In this document: positions 11,001-20,340 of the stretch, piece after piece
Numbering within the stretch: position 1 is the stretch's first letter
Layout of the letters: each line of letters begins with the position of its first letter
NCBI GenBank assembly: GCA_014871385.1
Contig: CM026428.1
Coordinates: 8,575,571-8,639,570, forward strand
DNA: 64,000 nt
Source: Ceratodon purpureus
Lineage: Eukaryota > Streptophyta > Bryopsida > Pseudoditrichales > Ditrichaceae
Direction of reading: 5' to 3'
The notes under the pieces: generated by a model
Told to the model about the DNA's origin: nothing
Databases searched by the model: none
What the model saw: only the letters and a program-made list of their open reading frames with translations
Position numbers and translations under genes: made by a program

Positions 11001-14000
11001 TCCTGGTCCTTGGCCTTGAACTGGTCCTGGTCCTTGGCCTTGTACTCGTCCGGGTCCTGGTCCAGTCGTGGTATAGTGACTGTCCCGATGGCCATTAGAT
11101 CCTGCTCTGTAGCCAACCATCTTGCTTCCTCCTCGTCTGTTAGTCCTTCGGTGAAATTATAACAGACCAGGACCTCAGGCAGTTTTGGCCTGGGCCCCTT
11201 CCTCTGACTGACTGAGACAGTTTTTACTGTCCCATTACCTCTGATTGTAACCAGATTATTACCCCAGTCATGATTTACCTTAGCATCAATTAACCAAGGG
11301 CGACCTAACAGCATACTATATGCTTCATTGACCTCCTTGTTTTTAATTACAGTCAAGGTGATAAGGTAAGGGATACCATGAATGTGGATCTTCACATTTC
11401 GAATCAGCCCCACCGGATCTACCACTGTCTGGTCTGCCATTCTCAATCTGAAAGGTGCAGGCTGGGGGTTCTTCAATCCCAATCGCTTACGCTCCTCTTC
11501 AGTAATCAGGTTGACACCAGATCCACCATCCAGCAGTACATTGTCCAGAGTCCCGTTGCCAACCTGCACAGTCAACACCGGGAGTTCCCTGTCAACATCT
11601 ATAGCCAAACTGCTAATTAAATCCGGCTTACCTGGTGTACTGGTCCTTGACTTCACTGCTGGTGTCGGGTCTGGTCCAGAATTCTTGTCTGGTCCCAATT
11701 CTGGGAACAGGTGTGCCTTGACATAATCAGTGATATTGGGAGCTACCTTCAGTAACTGCCCCAAAGACACTGTAACTGGACTGTCCAGTATCTTCCTGCC
11801 CACCAGTTTTGTGTAGTACTGCCCCTGGTCCCCCTCTGTACTGGTCCCTGCCGGTACTGCTGGTCCAGGTTGCTCAGTCTTCATACTGTAATCAAGGGCA
11901 TCAGAATCCGGAAATCCTGCCCAATCATTGTCCAGTAGATTTCCTTCAGCTGTATCCTTATCTTCTGGTGGTTGAGCTGGTTTGGCCTGCTCTGCTGCTC
12001 TGGCCTCCTCTTCCTCCTTGAGTTGAATTTCCTTCAGGGTCTCTATCATAGAGTTCCTGAGTCGTTCCTCCTCCTGCCAGTCTTCTCTGGTCTTGACCTT
12101 CCTTGGTTCGGGTACCTTTGACTGGTCTTCAATTGGAGGCAGTCCTGCCTTCCGCCTCTGGGCCCTGGTCATACTGGCCACGTTCACCTGGTCCTCCGGA
12201 TCCTCCAGTAACTCAATCTCTACGTTGTTTACCTGGTGGTCCGGTTTCTTGGTTCCCTGGTCCCCTTGTGTCCGGAACTGGTCCCACTGGGCCTTCAGAG
12301 GGCAGTTCCAGCTCCTATGCCCTGTTCCACCACACAAATAACAACATTCAGGCTTGTCTCCAAAACCACCTTGCTGGCCATTACCTGCCCTGGTGTTAGA
12401 TGACCGCTGGTACCCCTGGTTGTAGTTACTGATGTAGGTGGCTGTTGGCTTTGGGGCAGACACTTCATTCACCCCTACTGGTTCCTCTCCTTCTTTCTTC
12501 ATACCTGGACCCCTCTGATTTGCTGGATTGTACCAGCAGTCACGATCTTCATGGCCCAGTTTCTTGCATGTGCCACAGATTCGTCTAGGAGCATCCTGGC
12601 CTGGTTCCTTCCTGGTCATAGTTGCTGGCTTGCTGGTGGTCTCTACTTTCTTGACTTCAATCTTGGTTGGCTTGCCACTTGAATCGGTGCAGTTTTCTTC
12701 ACACCTCGGAGCAGCATCCACCAGCTCTGTCAGGGTCTTGACTGGTGCAATACTGGTCGTAATCTTGATGTACTCCAGTAAACCTGCCCTGAAATTAGTA
12801 ATTCGAAATCCTTCTCCAGGGTCTGACTGCAAACACTTGATCAGGGTCATAAACCTGTCATAGTAATCCTGCACCTTCTCCCTATCTGCCTGCTTGAAGG
12901 ACTTCAACTCCCTGTAAACTGCTTCATCGGTTGTCTGGTCCCTGTACCTTCTCCTGAAGGCTGCCTTGACTTCCTCCCATGAGCAGTAAAGGTGACTCTC
13001 CAGAAAATTCTCATACCAGGCCCCGACCTTATCCAGTAAGGTGGTACCCATCAGGTTAATGATAACCTGCTCATCAGTTTCCCCATTGTGCCACAAAGTG
13101 CGCTCAAACTGACGAATATGAGCATCAGGATTTGTACCTTCCTTGTACTTGGAGTATGGCAGTGGCTTCCTATGTGCCATACTTACTGGTCCTGATGCTG
13201 GTAGTCCGACTGGTCCTCCAACTGGTGGGTACACTGGTCCTCTAGCTGGTGAGTAGCCCGGTCCTGTAGCCGGTGGGTATACTGGTCCTGTAGCTGGTGG
13301 GTAGCCTGGTCCTGTAGCTGGTGGGTATACTGGTCCTATAGCTGGTGGGTATACCGGTCCTCCAACTGCTGGGTACACTGGTCCTCCAACTGGTGGGTAC
13401 ACTGGTCCTATACCTGGCCTTCGATCTGGTGGGTATACTGGTAGTATACCTGGCCTTCCATCTGGTGGGTATACTGGAGGTATACCTGGCCTTCCAACTG
13501 GTGGGTAGACTGGTGGTACCGGCCGGTCTGGATAACTGCTGGCTGCTGTTGCCACTGGTACTCCACCCCCCACTGGTGGTCTGGACCCATATGATGTTCC
13601 TCCAACTGCCTCTGCTGGTCTTCGGAATCCTGTCCCTGGATTGGTGGCTCCTGCTCCCACCTCTGCTCCCCCACCTGGCCAGTACTCTAACTGGGGTGCC
13701 TCTGGCTGGTATAGATCACCAGTCAGGTGGTCCACATAGGTTGATGATGTTCCTCCTCTTCCCAATGGACCTGCTGGTCTTGTCTGGTAGTGGAAATGGC
13801 TCTGTGCTGGTCCTTTGGGTATAGCAGTTGCTGGTACTGGTACCCCCATCACTTCTGCTGATTTTGCTGGACCCGATCTTCCACCTGGTACCTCACATTG
13901 TTCATATCCTGGCCACATGTCCTTCTGCTGGGCCTGTAATTTCTGACTTTCCTCCCTCAACACCTCCTGCCACCTGTACATGGTAGACTGGCGGGTTGCT

Positions 14001-15112
14001 TCTTGTCTCTCCTCCTCCTTTTTCTTCTGGTCCTCCAATCTCTGGGCCTCCTGCCATAGACGCATGGCCTCCTGGCGTAGCAGGTCCTGCTGCATGGCCT
14101 CCTGCTTCTCTGCTGCCTGCTTGATTTCTTCCCTCCTTTGAGCCTCCTGCCAGGATCTAAGGGCTTCCTGCCTCTGTCTCTCCTGGTCCTGCTCCTCTAT
14201 CCTCTTGGTCTCCTGCCATAGCCTCATGGCTTCCTTCATTTGAATTTCTTCCCTGTTCTTCTGCTCCCAAGCCTGCATGGTTTCCTTGAACCTGGTGGCT
14301 TGTCCTAGCTCCTCCATCTGGTGTCTGTACACCTCTTCCATGGTCTGCTGGTCCCTTCTGGCCTGCTCTGCCTGCCTCCTGGCCTGCTGCCTAGCCTTAA
14401 TCTGCTCCAGCTGTCTCCTATCTTCTTCTTCTTCATCCTGCTCTGGTCCTTGGAATTGGTCCTGGACGAACTGGACTGTCTGCTTCCTGGTGGTCTGCTG
14501 TCCCTGTCTGCTGGTCCTGGTCGGGTCTGAATTGGGTACTGCCTCTCCCGAGGCCGTGTCTTCACTCCTGACCTGGTCCAGTTTCTTCCTCAGTGTCTCT
14601 AGCGTCTCCCCCAAGTCTCCTGGTGTCTGTATTCCTGGTCTTGGTGTATTAGGTCGGCTGGTGTTCCTCCTCTGCTCCTCTTGAAACTGGTCGTATGCTA
14701 CTGTTGTCTCCAGTTGAGGATTCCAACTGTGATGGACGTCTCCACCTCCTGGTCTTGGAAACTCCCTTCTGCTGGTCCTTGGTGATGGCATTGTACCATC
14801 ATACTTCCTGATTTCTTCATCCTCCTGCCAGTTCTTGAAACTGGGACCAGGTTCGCCCTTGGCTGATCCGGTCCTCCTGCTTACTCCAAGCAGTGTCTCC
14901 TGGCTTGAATTTTCACCCACCAGGTCCATGTCAATCAAGTCCCTGGTCTTTCCTTTGGCAATGCTCTCCTCAGAACTGGGCTGCCCCCCCATGATCCTGC
15001 CTGGTTCAACTGCTGCTCTCTGCTGCTCCCTGAGCTCGTATCTGGCCAGCCTCTCTGCTGCATGTCTTCTAGCCAACTCTTCCTTGTCCCATCCTTGGTA
15101 GTCGCCTTCCAT
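7871..15112 (-). CDS. gag-pol: E1 fused gag-pol polyprotein (2413 codons)
   Basis: Starts at a true ATG (MEGDYQG). Residues about 200-400 are a Q/E/R-rich coiled coil with recurring [16 protein letters not shown] units, and about 530-660 is a [18 protein letters not shown] proline repeat. The gag core lies near 660-800 ([19 protein letters not shown]). Two CCHC knuckles follow ([14 protein letters not shown] near 850, [14 protein letters not shown] near 925). The protease has DGGSGVN near 1195. A K/D/Q repeat linker separates protease from reverse transcriptase. RT shows [30 protein letters not shown] and the FLDD box near 1720. RNase H has HTDAS and TTEREALA. Integrase has the HHCC finger ending CDRCQR near 2110, then [13 protein letters not shown] near 2200 and GNGQAEST near 2240 (D, D, E). 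Gag and pol are in one frame without a stop, unlike E2 and E3. The last part, below about 8030, is frame-shifted relative to the family. Confidence 0.92.
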   Translation of the reverse strand: MEGDYQGWDKEELARRHAAERLARYELREQQRAAVEPGRIMGGQPSSEESIAKGKTRDLIDMDLVGENSSQETLLGVSRRTGSAKGEPGPSFKNWQEDEEIRKYDGTMPSPRTSRREFPRPGGGDVHHSWNPQLETTVAYDQFQEEQRRNTSRPNTPRPGIQTPGDLGETLETLRKKLDQVRSEDTASGEAVPNSDPTRTSRQGQQTTRKQTVQFVQDQFQGPEQDEEEEDRRQLEQIKARQQARRQAEQARRDQQTMEEVYRHQMEELGQATRFKETMQAWEQKNREEIQMKEAMRLWQETKRIEEQDQERQRQEALRSWQEAQRREEIKQAAEKQEAMQQDLLRQEAMRLWQEAQRLEDQKKKEEERQEATRQSTMYRWQEVLREESQKLQAQQKDMWPGYEQCEVPGGRSGPAKSAEVMGVPVPATAIPKGPAQSHFHYQTRPAGPLGRGGTSSTYVDHLTGDLYQPEAPQLEYWPGGGAEVGAGATNPGTGFRRPAEAVGGTSYGSRPPVGGGVPVATAASSYPDRPVPPVYPPVGRPGIPPVYPPDGRPGILPVYPPDRRPGIGPVYPPVGGPVYPAVGGPVYPPAIGPVYPPATGPGYPPATGPVYPPATGPGYSPARGPVYPPVGGPVGLPASGPVSMAHRKPLPYSKYKEGTNPDAHIRQFERTLWHNGETDEQVIINLMGTTLLDKVGAWYENFLESHLYCSWEEVKAAFRRRYRDQTTDEAVYRELKSFKQADREKVQDYYDRFMTLIKCLQSDPGEGFRITNFRAGLLEYIKITTSIAPVKTLTELVDAAPRCEENCTDSSGKPTKIEVKKVETTSKPATMTRKEPGQDAPRRICGTCKKLGHEDRDCWYNPANQRGPGMKKEGEEPVGVNEVSAPKPTATYISNYNQGYQRSSNTRAGNGQQGGFGDKPECCYLCGGTGHRSWNCPLKAQWDQFRTQGDQGTKKPDHQVNNVEIELLEDPEDQVNVASMTRAQRRKAGLPPIEDQSKVPEPRKVKTREDWQEEERLRNSMIETLKEIQLKEEEEARAAEQAKPAQPPEDKDTAEGNLLDNDWAGFPDSDALDYSMKTEQPGPAVPAGTSTEGDQGQYYTKLVGRKILDSPVTVSLGQLLKVAPNITDYVKAHLFPELGPDKNSGPDPTPAVKSRTSTPGKPDLISSLAIDVDRELPVLTVQVGNGTLDNVLLDGGSGVNLITEEERKRLGLKNPQPAPFRLRMADQTVVDPVGLIRNVKIHIHGIPYLITLTVIKNKEVNEAYSMLLGRPWLIDAKVNHDWGNNLVTIRGNGTVKTVSVSQRKGPRPKLPEVLVCYNFTEGLTDEEEARWLATEQDLMAIGTVTIPRLDQDPDEYKAKDQDQFKAKDQDQSKLKDQGQDQYKPQHQDRDQFKPKDQDQDQLKVKDQKRDQFKARSKDQDQSKAHDQDQDQCKAQSQKKDQSKDQDQSQDQSEHQEGGPGRAYPDQFYTFEEGDIEVDETPAREKVLKLKIAASTLPESEQLRKMNLGTEEDPQYVRINAHISPEQAREAEALFREYKDVFAWTYKDLKGIPPSIAQHRIELEKDIPPAHQARYRMNPNYASIVKQDLDKLLQAGFIAPVEDATWLSPIVIVPKKNGKLRICIDFRKLNAATKKDPYPLPFTEEVLDSVAGHEQYSFLDGYSGYHQIQIAPEDRYKTAFVTDWGAFVWVVMPFGLKNAPPTYQRAVNRAFRDFIGEFMKLFLDDFSVYSDIISHLVKLRQCFQKCREYGISLNPEKCALLVFSGIILGHIVSQEGKFPDPKKIEAIEKMPRPQKPVDIQVFNGFAQFNRCYIKAYAQIMEPITRLMRKTEDFIWSHQCEQAWLKIKEQYQNAPILIAPRWDLEFHVHTDASNIAVVVMLAQNPTGKCDQPISYASRLLNSAEKNYSTTEREALAMVYALNKYRHYLLGNKFVFYVDHMALVYLVNKPQVSGRIARWLLLFQEFEFTVVYKPGKNHGVADALSRLPNGEPATGVEDQTSDASLFYVKPEWLEDVNSYLKTGVVRQDLTREEQRKLVLKALPYTRIRGVLHKRGQDLVLRRVLDPVEAETVMKEMHYGAAGGHFSQEITTRKILDAGYWWPAVHRDVSEYCKACDRCQRVGGMANTGLATLVTSMPAEPFMKWGLDFIGPVKPMAARSGNRYILVATDYATKWVEARALRTNSAAVTAKFLYEQILTRYGCPLTLVSDQGSHFINEAIEHLVEHFLLQHRTSTTYYPQGNGQAESTNKVIGQLLSKLVNEKRTDWDEHLPTVLFSYRTAFKVTTGYTPFQLVYGLHPLMPTEYLVPTRRTSMETNYTPARVLQARIADLEQMDTTRQDAQEQAGTRQWSRSLWSQQHYKRKDFKLGTMYSGTPRGTRSMWVNSRAGGLDRTGSSTGCLTTLLFWFQCRISSRTR
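13190..13530. repeat. Tandem repeat encoding VYPP/GPxYPP units in E1 gag
   Basis: Roughly a dozen units of about 27-30 bp of the type ACTGGTCCTGTAGCTGGTGG encode Pro/Gly/Tyr repeats. Each unit carries ACTGGT, the E1 family motif. Confidence 0.85.
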
Positions 15113-16290
15113 GATAGGGCAGTTACTGCTCCTCCCTCCTGGTCCTTCCTGCTGGTGGTCTTCTGGTCTGTCTGCTCCTCCAGTAAGTCGAGTCTGCCCT
15201 TCCAGGTGATCTCTTGGGTAGGTACTGTGGATCTCTGTCCCAGTCCTCCTCTGGTCCCTGCCGGTACTAGTCCTCCATACTCCTGGTCCCTGTCAGTACA
15301 GCCGTCTGCCACCCCAGTCTGGTCCTTTGTGGATCTGTCAGTAGCTACTGCTCCTACTTAGGTTGGTTCTAACTGCCTTTTAGGTTTTCAAGGTTATCCT
15401 TAGTCTAGAATTATACCAGATTTCTTAGCAATACAGTTTTACAGTGTTTTCCAAAAGGTCTGTGCTGGACCCTCCAGTACTGCCTTTACAGTTTTCAGTG
15501 AAACTGGTCCAGTTTTTCTCTGTCCTGGTCCAGTTTGACTGTTTTTTCCTAGATCTAGTGATATTTAGGTCCAGTTTCCTTCCCAGACTCCTATTCACTG
15601 GTCCCTAGGTTCCCTTCCTTCCTTTTTCCTGGTGTTCATTTTTACTGCCAAATTTATTTTTTTTTACCTTAATTTTTACTGCGCCATTTTTACCTTAATT
15701 TTTTACTATGCCATTTTTTACCTCAATTTTTTACTGCATCGTTTTTACTGCGATTTTTGACTGCTCTGTTTTTTACCTCATTTTTTACTGCGTCATTTTT
15801 ACTGTCTGCCCATTTACGTAGACAGTAGATCTATGACTGTTTTACTGACTGCTCCGTTTTTTACTGCTGGTCATACATTCAGCCTATTGTTCCTTGCAAT
15901 GCAACCTCAAATCAGTGGGAAACAGCAACTTACCTGGTCCTGGCTGACTATCCCCCTTTTGCTGTAGAGCTGCCCTCAGCTCCAGAGATGCGCCTCTCCA
16001 GCTGGCTGTTGACTGCTCCCTACTGTTCTGGACTGCACTGCTCCTGGTGCCACGGATGAAACGCCTCCCATGACTGCTTCAAAAACTCTTACTGTTCCAG
16101 ATCTGGTCACAATAACCTCACTGTCACAGATCTGGTCACTGTGACTGCCACTGGTGCAGATCTGCTCCCTGGAACTGTCAGATCTGCTCCCTCCAGACCC
16201 TGGATCGCCACTGTACCTGTCACCCCTGGAACAGTACGGATCTGGTACTGTCCTGGTGTGTGCAGCTAGAGCCACATGGTTTGAACTGTT
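15113..16290 (-). other. E1 5' leader, with a TTTTTACTGC repeat tract
   Basis: The stretch between the primer site and gag has no long conserved ORF. At about 15640-15870 it has a tandem tract of 20-25-bp degenerate units containing TTTTTACTGC (sense CAGTAAAAA). A second copy of the polypurine-tract module lies at 15948-15979. Open frames seen here are not conserved with E3. Confidence 0.6.
15948..15979 (-). promoter_or_regulatory. Polypurine-tract-like module in the E1 leader
   Basis: The plus strand reads CTATCCCCCTTTT and then, 13 nt later, CCCTCAG; in sense this is CTGAGGGCA, a spacer, AAAAGGGGGATAG. It copies the context of the true PPT at 2589-2617 and matches the E3 leader at 47928-47960. 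Confidence 0.6.
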
Positions 16291-16302
16291 GCATGGTCGC
16301 CA
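16291..16302 (-). other. E1 primer-binding site
   Basis: One base inside the 5' LTR the sense strand reads TGGCGACCATGC, starting with the TGG expected to pair with a tRNA CCA end. The first nine bases fit the 3' end of plant tRNA-Arg species ending GGTCGCCA (from memory). The identical 12 bases are used by E3. Confidence 0.75.
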
Positions 16303-16303
16303 A

Positions 16304-17126
16304 TGTGAAAGGAATATTTTTCTTACTCCTTCAAAAATGAATACTGTCCTAAAGCTCTCTGAAATCCTGCGAAAAATTCTGCACTGTCCCTGAAACTGCC
16401 CTGAAACTGCCCTGAAACTGTCCAAAATCCGGGTCCTAGATCTGAAACTGCCAACTTAGATCTACTCAAATCCTGATGGTATTTTCCTAGATCTGATACA
16501 TTTTTCTACTCTCCTTGGTCTGATCTACAATACCCACTCATTTAAACACCAGATCTACTGGACCCACCAGGTGAATCCACTAACCTGGTCCCTCAAGCAC
16601 TCATAACTGCAATTTCAGACATTTACACCCAATGTAATCAATTCCTTCCCTTTACTCACTGTAAATCCGTACATGATTCTGCTCCCTACTGATATCACTA
16701 TCTGGACCCCCCAGAGTCCTGAAAACTGCTCTAACAGCATCCTCCTACAGTCCTACAACATGTCCTACACACAAACTACCATCTGAGAGCTCTGAACTGA
16801 GAGAGAGAGAGAGAGAGAGAGAATGAGCTTCGCAGCCCCCTCTCCCACAACCCCATCCAAAACCCTAGCCGCCACCCCCAAAACCCTAACTGCCAACAGT
16901 TTTCATCCGACCACCAGACTTCATCCAACCACCGGATTTCATCCATCCGACAGTTTTCATCCATCTGGCAGTTTTCATCCAAAACAAGCAGTTTTCATCC
17001 AACAGAGTTACTACAAGGCAGGACAGTAACTTAACAGTTTACTGCCCCCCCAGTAACTGCAGTTTTACTGCTCCCCCTACAGTTTTACTGCCCCTCTATT
17101 CTACTACCTTAAATCCCCAGTTAACA
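16304..17126 (-). repeat. E1 5' LTR
   Basis: Partner of 1786-2588. It has the same TGTGAAAGG and GTTAACA ends and the same TTCATCC array (near 16905-16985), but a longer GA-dinucleotide run at 16799-16820. Its outer end at 17126 abuts coding sequence of a host-like ORF. Confidence 0.92.
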
Positions 17127-17830
17127 GGCGTTGCAGCATCGGCTCCAACACAGGGCTCCAACTTAACCGCAACATCGACTTTCAAACTCCTCCAACTGCG
17201 CTTCGTCACCCTGGCCCCTGTGTTGATCGCAAACTGAAGCTTCGACAGATCCTGCTCATACTTTCTTCGTTGGTGATGGTTAGTCTCTTGACCATACAGA
17301 GCCCAATTCACCGCATTCTTCTGGTACTCCAAAACGATGCCGACCGCGAACTGCTTCGTGACACACCTAGGGATCTCATCGGCTCCGTGCTGGTACACAA
17401 TTGGGTGCATGTATCTGATGCGGTTGACAATTTCCCGCACCTTGCAATCGCTCCAAGAGTACCCTCCACGACCCTTAACCCCCTCGGGTCTAAACCCTAA
17501 CTCTTGCATCTGTTTGTCTGAGATATCCTTATCTTTGCGACATCTATGCGGGTTGATAGAGTTAGGGCTACACTCCAAATCGTATCTATCGCGGAAGTCC
17601 TCCCAGGTTAACAAATCCGGAGGGGATTTCAAGCTTGCTATCAACTCCTCCAAATCATCGACTTCCAGGAAACGCTCCTCCTCCTTCACCGAAACCCCTA
17701 CCACCTCACTTCCCCCCGACTTAGTCTTCCCGATTTTCACTCCCATTCCATCAACTCCCGACTTCACCTTTCCATCCCGAGAACTTGATTTCAGACCTTC
17801 GCCCCCCCCGGACTTGGACCTCCTAGACAT
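17127..17830 (-). pseudogene. Unknown host-like gene truncated by E1
   Basis: An ORF starting at ATG 17830 (MSRRSKSGGG) reads into E1. Its last codons (PVNWGFKVVE) come from the LTR, so the true C-terminus is lost. The N-terminus is Ser/Lys/Gly-rich and basic. A conserved-looking region follows with DLEELIASL, DLLTWEDFRDRYDLE, GGYSWSDCKVREIVNRIRYM and KQFAVGIVLEYQKNAVNWAL. I do not recognise the family. Amphipathic helices and the basic N-terminus suggest a soluble, possibly nuclear protein. The remainder is not found beyond the other E1 end, and the E1 flanks lack a target duplication, so part of the gene was probably deleted or moved. Confidence 0.55.
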
Positions 17831-18659
17831 TGCTAACACACGACACGAATAAGACCGCAACCAAAACCTACTAGTCCAAGCTAAAACTTGAAAACAAAAA
17901 TCCACCCTAAACCCTAGACCAGCAGCGAAACCATATCGTTAACAGTCGCAATAAACGGAAACCTCGGAGGCACATAATGATCTAACCCTTAAACCTGAAA
18001 CCCTCAATCCCCATCTGAACTAGCGCAAGAATTACAATGCTCCTCTCCAACACTCAAAGACCCTAACAGACCGCAAAAATGCCAAAAACTACGACAACAA
18101 AGTGAACCTTAAACTCATCTTAGCGTATCTCAAACTCAAACCCTCTAACTCTCTATCTGTCTGTCTCAGTCTAAAACTCTAACCCTCTATCTCAACAAAC
18201 CCAAGACAAATAACACATACACTCCTCTCCGAACTCCAAAGTACTAAGTAAGATCCTAAACCACATTACACCAACAAGAGAGACAGCAACACCGAGACCA
18301 GCAAACACCGAACAGTGAACACCAACGAGACCAGAGTGACGTTCGATGTGCGAGACGGAGACTACCGGCTATAGAAGGTAGCACCCAATCCAGGTACCTA
18401 CAACCACCGGTCAGATGCTGTCTCATTGGTCGATCTGAGCTTGGGTGCCGGTGGCCCGCGGCGATGATATGGACGGCTCAGATTACTCCAAAAAAGTACA
18501 TCGATTACATCTGAGTATAAATGTACCCGGAAAGTACTTCGGTAATTTGCCCAAAGTGTACCCGGTGTAGCTTGCCAACACCCTAATTAAAATGTAAACT
18601 ATCCTGTGTTCCTCTTGAACTGAGAAGAACAACGTCATGCACTGACCAGAGTTGGAGCC
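17831..18659. other. Intergenic region upstream of the truncated ORF
   Basis: AT-rich with many CTAACCCT/CCCTAAAC-type stretches. On the minus strand a CCAAT-type motif (GACCAATGAGAC) lies near 18440, about 600 bp upstream of the ATG at 17830, and could belong to its promoter. No ORF of note. Confidence 0.4.
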
Positions 18660-18745
18660 CCCAGCATTGGTCCTTGGCACCGAGGCATTATTTGAAGGGC
18701 AGCGAGGTTGCTTCAAAGGGCTCTGGTTCGAATCCCACTAACAAC
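18660..18745 (+). repeat. tRNA-like/SINE-like unit related to the 107/108-bp satellite
   Basis: The sequence TTGGCACCGAGGCATTATTT is followed by GGGCAGCGAGGTTGCTTCA and a box-B match GGTTCGAATCC at about 18725. TGGCACCGAGG resembles a degenerate box A, about 50 bp upstream. The first 55 bases align with the satellite core in its reverse orientation (CTCGGCACCGAGGCA, then GGCTGCTTCA). No cloverleaf can be folded: the T-stem bases do not pair. So it is not a working tRNA gene. Confidence 0.45.
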
Positions 18746-19359
18746 ACACACTAAGCAGTTTCATATCCCCCACCAGGGGTCCCTATCAAAAAAAATCTGC
18801 AGTTGCTTCGCAGTCTTTTTCTCTCTCTTTTCGCGTAGACTCTAAGAATGTTGTTTTACTTCCTAAATCTATGTATCGACTGCAAGATATTACCTATTTT
18901 CTTCTATGTTACATTCTAACTTAAGGTACATAATCACTTCGATTATTATATTAAGAGTACCCTAAACCGTATTACGCATCTTGTGCTATGTTACATTTTA
19001 ACTGAAGTCACATAATCATTTAATTTATTACATTCTTTTCTTTCTTTCATGCTTATTCTTTTTCCCCTTCTTCGTACATGTTATTAAACTTATTCCATTT
19101 CTTTCTGAAATTGTTTTTCCCTTCATGGTCTATAATTTGATTTTTATTTTAATTCCCTTTCTTTTTTATTTTGAATGGTATACGACTTATTTGTTGTTTT
19201 TTTTTTTGGAGACGAAACCCACTAAGCCATATCCTAAGTTCGAATCACAAAATGTCCATTCTCACAGGCCTGCCCTTTAATTGAAGTTCGTTCTCTAAGA
19301 TGAAGTTGGTCAATTATATCCAAGCACTCTTGACATCAAGTAATCTTATTTGCAAGCAC
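18746..19359. other. AT-rich intergenic DNA with a dispersed repeat
   Basis: No gene seen. The stretch AATCTGCAGTTGCT...GCAGTCTTTTTCTCTCT at 18789-18835 recurs in the same orientation at 33172-33222 (TCTGCAGTTGCTGAGCAGTC), so both sides of E2 contain pieces of the same dispersed or tandem repeat. Confidence 0.45.
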
Positions 19360-19406
19360 AGTAATTTTTTATATTTTTAACCCATGCAGTCACACTAACT
19401 AATGCA
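19360..19406. repeat. Target-site tandem repeat, left of E2
   Basis: About 47 bp (CAGTAATTTTTTATATTT, ACCCATGCAGTCACACTAA, CTAATGCA) recurs to the right of E2 at 32772-32840 as at least one further copy plus a partial one. ATGCA at 19402-19406 is the left target duplication of E2. Confidence 0.7.
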
Positions 19407-20340
19407 TGTCGGAACACAGAAACGCAACTAACATCCGGATAGTGCTCCAATTGAGCGTAAACTTCCGTACTGTCACTAGGTTCCGAGTATCGTCCAGGGA
19501 TTCAATAGTGTTTCACCAAGTAGTTACTGCTAATCGTTCCGAGCCTTGCCACTGCTCGGATAGTGTCTTCGGAACGTAACTCCCGAACTATCTCCTTCTC
19601 TATTCTTCTCTCATTAGGTTATTCGTCCACAAACCCCAACGTCTCGGATCAGTCACCGTCTCACAACTGTCCTAGAGTACTCTGGCCAGCAGGTCACACA
19701 AACGATCCTCTCCGATCCGTGGGACTACAACGACAAACCAATCCGGATCTGGGAGAACCAGGATCCGATTATCCCTAGGCGACCCGTACCACGTTCCGAC
19801 TCCCCCTCTCACTATGCACGGAACCTCTTCAGAAGTTCAGGGAGCCCGACCAAGTAGTTCTTGATCCGCTTCGACCCTAGCGACGGCTATTCCGTATGAG
19901 GTTGATTTGGGGACGGAACAGTGAGGCTTCACTCCTACGACAATCCTCTAAATCTTTCCGCTCAATCCCATTTCCTTTCCGGTTTGGGTCTCGTCGCAAC
20001 TCCCATCACCTTCCTATCCGAGCTACAGCGGAACTCTCATATCCTTCCCGGATCATTCACACTTAGCGGGAAATCACGCACAGTACTTACAAAACACAAA
20101 TACTTTACTGATAAGGAATATAGGGGGAAAACATGCAAAACGAAGACCCGGACCGCATCGCCTGCCCGGTTTAAGTAAGCAGGGGCTTCCACAAAAGCGG
20201 CGGCGCCGGCAGTTCAATCAAAACCCTAATCCCTAACTACCTACCTAGAATTCTACTTTGCGACAAGAACGGATCTCCCGATCCGGAATCTGTTCCTATA
20301 AATCCGGAAAGTCACGACAAGTGGCAGTGAGAGGAATCTA

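Larger units (their letters stand above)
1786..17126 (-). mobile_element. E1: Ty3/Gypsy LTR retrotransposon, minus-sense
   Basis: Two long terminal repeats (1786-2588 and 16304-17126) begin TGTGAAAGG and end GTTAACA on the plus strand, so the sense strand is minus (TGTTAAC...TTCACA). From the sense 5' end the element holds the LTR, a primer-binding site, a leader of about 1.2 kb, a fused gag-pol frame in the order gag, protease, reverse transcriptase, RNase H, integrase (the Ty3/Gypsy order), an accessory ORF remnant, a polypurine tract and the 3' LTR. The LTRs differ in length by 20 bp and at several bases, and pol and the accessory ORF carry frameshifts, so this copy is older than E2. The 5-bp flanks (TACAC left, GGCGT right) do not match, so a target duplication is missing. 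Confidence 0.93.

Noticed and set aside
13345-13824. Plus-strand ORF of 159 codons
   Set aside because: Antisense of the proline-repeat part of gag; hydrophobic repeats arise from the tandem unit.
18720-18745. tRNA gene suggested by GGTTCGAATCC
   Set aside because: The T-stem does not pair and no acceptor or anticodon arm can be built; kept only as a tRNA-like repeat.
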